A stretch of DNA of 64,000 bases from Sipunculus nudus. Its lineage: Eukaryota; Annelida; Sipuncula; Golfingiida; Sipunculidae. The stretch's first letter is position 1, and each line of letters begins with the position of its first letter. Location of the stretch: positions 66,408,019 to 66,472,018 of the forward strand of contig CM049306.1 in assembly GCA_026874595.1 (NCBI GenBank). Direction: 5' to 3'. Of the stretch, positions 63,756 to 64,000 are shown one piece after another. Position numbers and translations under genes: made by a program. Below the pieces are notes generated by a model. It made no database searches, had not been told where the DNA came from, and worked only from the letters and a program-made list of their open reading frames with translations.

Positions 63756-64000
63756 AGAGGTCAAAATTTTCGCATCTTGTAGCCCTTGGTGAGTTCTCGG
63801 CGATCCAACCAAAAATCTTGCAAAATCTCGCACCGTTTCTCGTCGAATGAGATTTCGCGATTTCACGGTGACATGCCCTATAGGCCACAGATATGCAGGC
63901 ATCCTTTTGAAACTGATACATGTTACGTCATACACTAATATCTCGAAAGCAATTGTTCAGTTTTTGGAAAATTACCGCTAGGGGGCGCTGCACTGCAACC
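63756..64000 (+). repeat. Satellite copy 51, cut by window end
   Basis: First 245 bp of another unit, reaching just past the first CTCF-like core. The array clearly continues beyond the window. Confidence 0.97.

Larger units (their letters stand above)
1..64000. repeat. 1275-bp head-to-tail satellite array, 50.2 copies
   Basis: The same 1275-bp sequence recurs without interruption across the window, always in the same direction. Unit boundaries (arbitrary, at the first AGAGGTCAAA) fall at 1, 1276, 2551, ... and shift by one base after each insertion in copies 13, 14, 18, 20 and 21. Copies differ from each other by about 0-8 bases, so identity is roughly 99.4-100%. About two dozen variable positions were found: u24, 126, 144, 161, 253, 294, 340, 403, 406, 462, 463, 477, 542, 568, 589, 594, 715, 884, 890, 929, 1073, a T run at about u790 and a G run at u1208-1211. 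Neither edge of the array lies in the window. The unit is long for a satellite and fits the macrosatellite class. No gene is embedded in it. Confidence 0.99.
28056..64000. repeat. Array domain III: homogenised copies 23-50 plus partial copy 51
   Basis: About 36 kb in which copies differ by only 0-3 bases. The markers seen are C/G at u890, G403 in copies 25, 35 and 44, and private changes in copies 23, 26 and 27. All domain I and II haplotypes (T294/A340, T144, TTAG, T24, C161, +G, C1073) are absent. Only C594 reappears, once, in copy 26. Confidence 0.93.

Noticed and set aside
1-64000. CRISPR array or other spacer-repeat immune system
   Set aside because: There are no short repeats alternating with unique spacers. 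The entire 1275-bp unit is repeated, and no cas-like genes exist.
1-64000. Tandem rRNA, tRNA or histone gene cluster, or rDNA spacer
   Set aside because: No conserved rRNA stretches, tRNA cloverleaf or histone coding sequence is present in the unit.
1-64000. Phage concatemer or rolling-circle plasmid multimer
   Set aside because: The unit has no replication protein, no long open frame and no bacterial ribosome-binding signals. The nested HOR structure with drifting variants fits a chromosomal satellite better.

Overview
The whole window is one uninterrupted head-to-tail satellite array. A 1275-bp unit repeats from base 1 to base 64000: 50 complete copies plus the first 245 bp of a 51st, all in the same orientation. 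With unit position 1 set at window base 1, copies start at 1, 1276, 2551 and so on. Five single-base insertions (one in copy 13 and one each in copies 14, 18, 20 and 21) account for 50 x 1275 + 5 + 245 = 64000. No unique flanking DNA, protein-coding gene, rRNA, tRNA, CRISPR array or transposase is visible. Every open frame is a short (about 62-103 codon) by-product of the repeat and recurs once per unit. Unit positions below are written 'u', and positions after an insertion are numbered as if it were absent.

Nothing suggests a bacterium or phage. A monomer of over 1 kb, tens of near-identical copies, nested higher-order repeats, GTTT simple repeats, clustered nuclear-receptor half-sites and CTCF-like cores point to an animal genome. 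The general style (GTTT run, then a 'CTACAGGCCACAATTTTGCACC' type stretch, then GGTCAAGG repeats; 'ATATCTC(C/G)AAA' phrases; 'AGGGGGCG' cores) reminds me of dispersed repeats in aquatic invertebrates, perhaps molluscs or other lophotrochozoans. That is recollection only and needs a database search.

Layout by diagnostic substitutions. Domain I (1-15300, copies 1-12) is a five-unit higher-order repeat (HOR) of exactly 6375 bp, present about 2.4 times. Domain II (15301-28055, copies 13-22) is built from a few monomer types (P, Q, R, S), with a tetramer of 5102 bp at 15301-20402 and 20403-25504. Domain III (28056-64000, copies 23-50 plus the partial) is almost perfectly homogeneous. Its few markers hint at a nine-unit (11475-bp) repeat toward the right end.

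Inside each unit two modules of about 110 bp (u182-293 and u1002-1110) are diverged duplicates. Each carries a core resembling the CTCF binding consensus in the same orientation, so the array presents about 101 CTCF-like cores in alternating 820- and 455-bp steps. The unit also has a cluster of four nuclear-receptor half-sites (u746-770, including a perfect TCAAGGTCA), two alternating purine-pyrimidine tracts (u413-433 and u437-455), a CpG-dense patch (u72-112) and a variable 7-bp-arm inverted repeat (u587-603). The best candidate for an interesting system is a CTCF-type tandem array comparable in concept to mammalian DXZ4. This is inferred from motifs only. All variant calls were made by eye.
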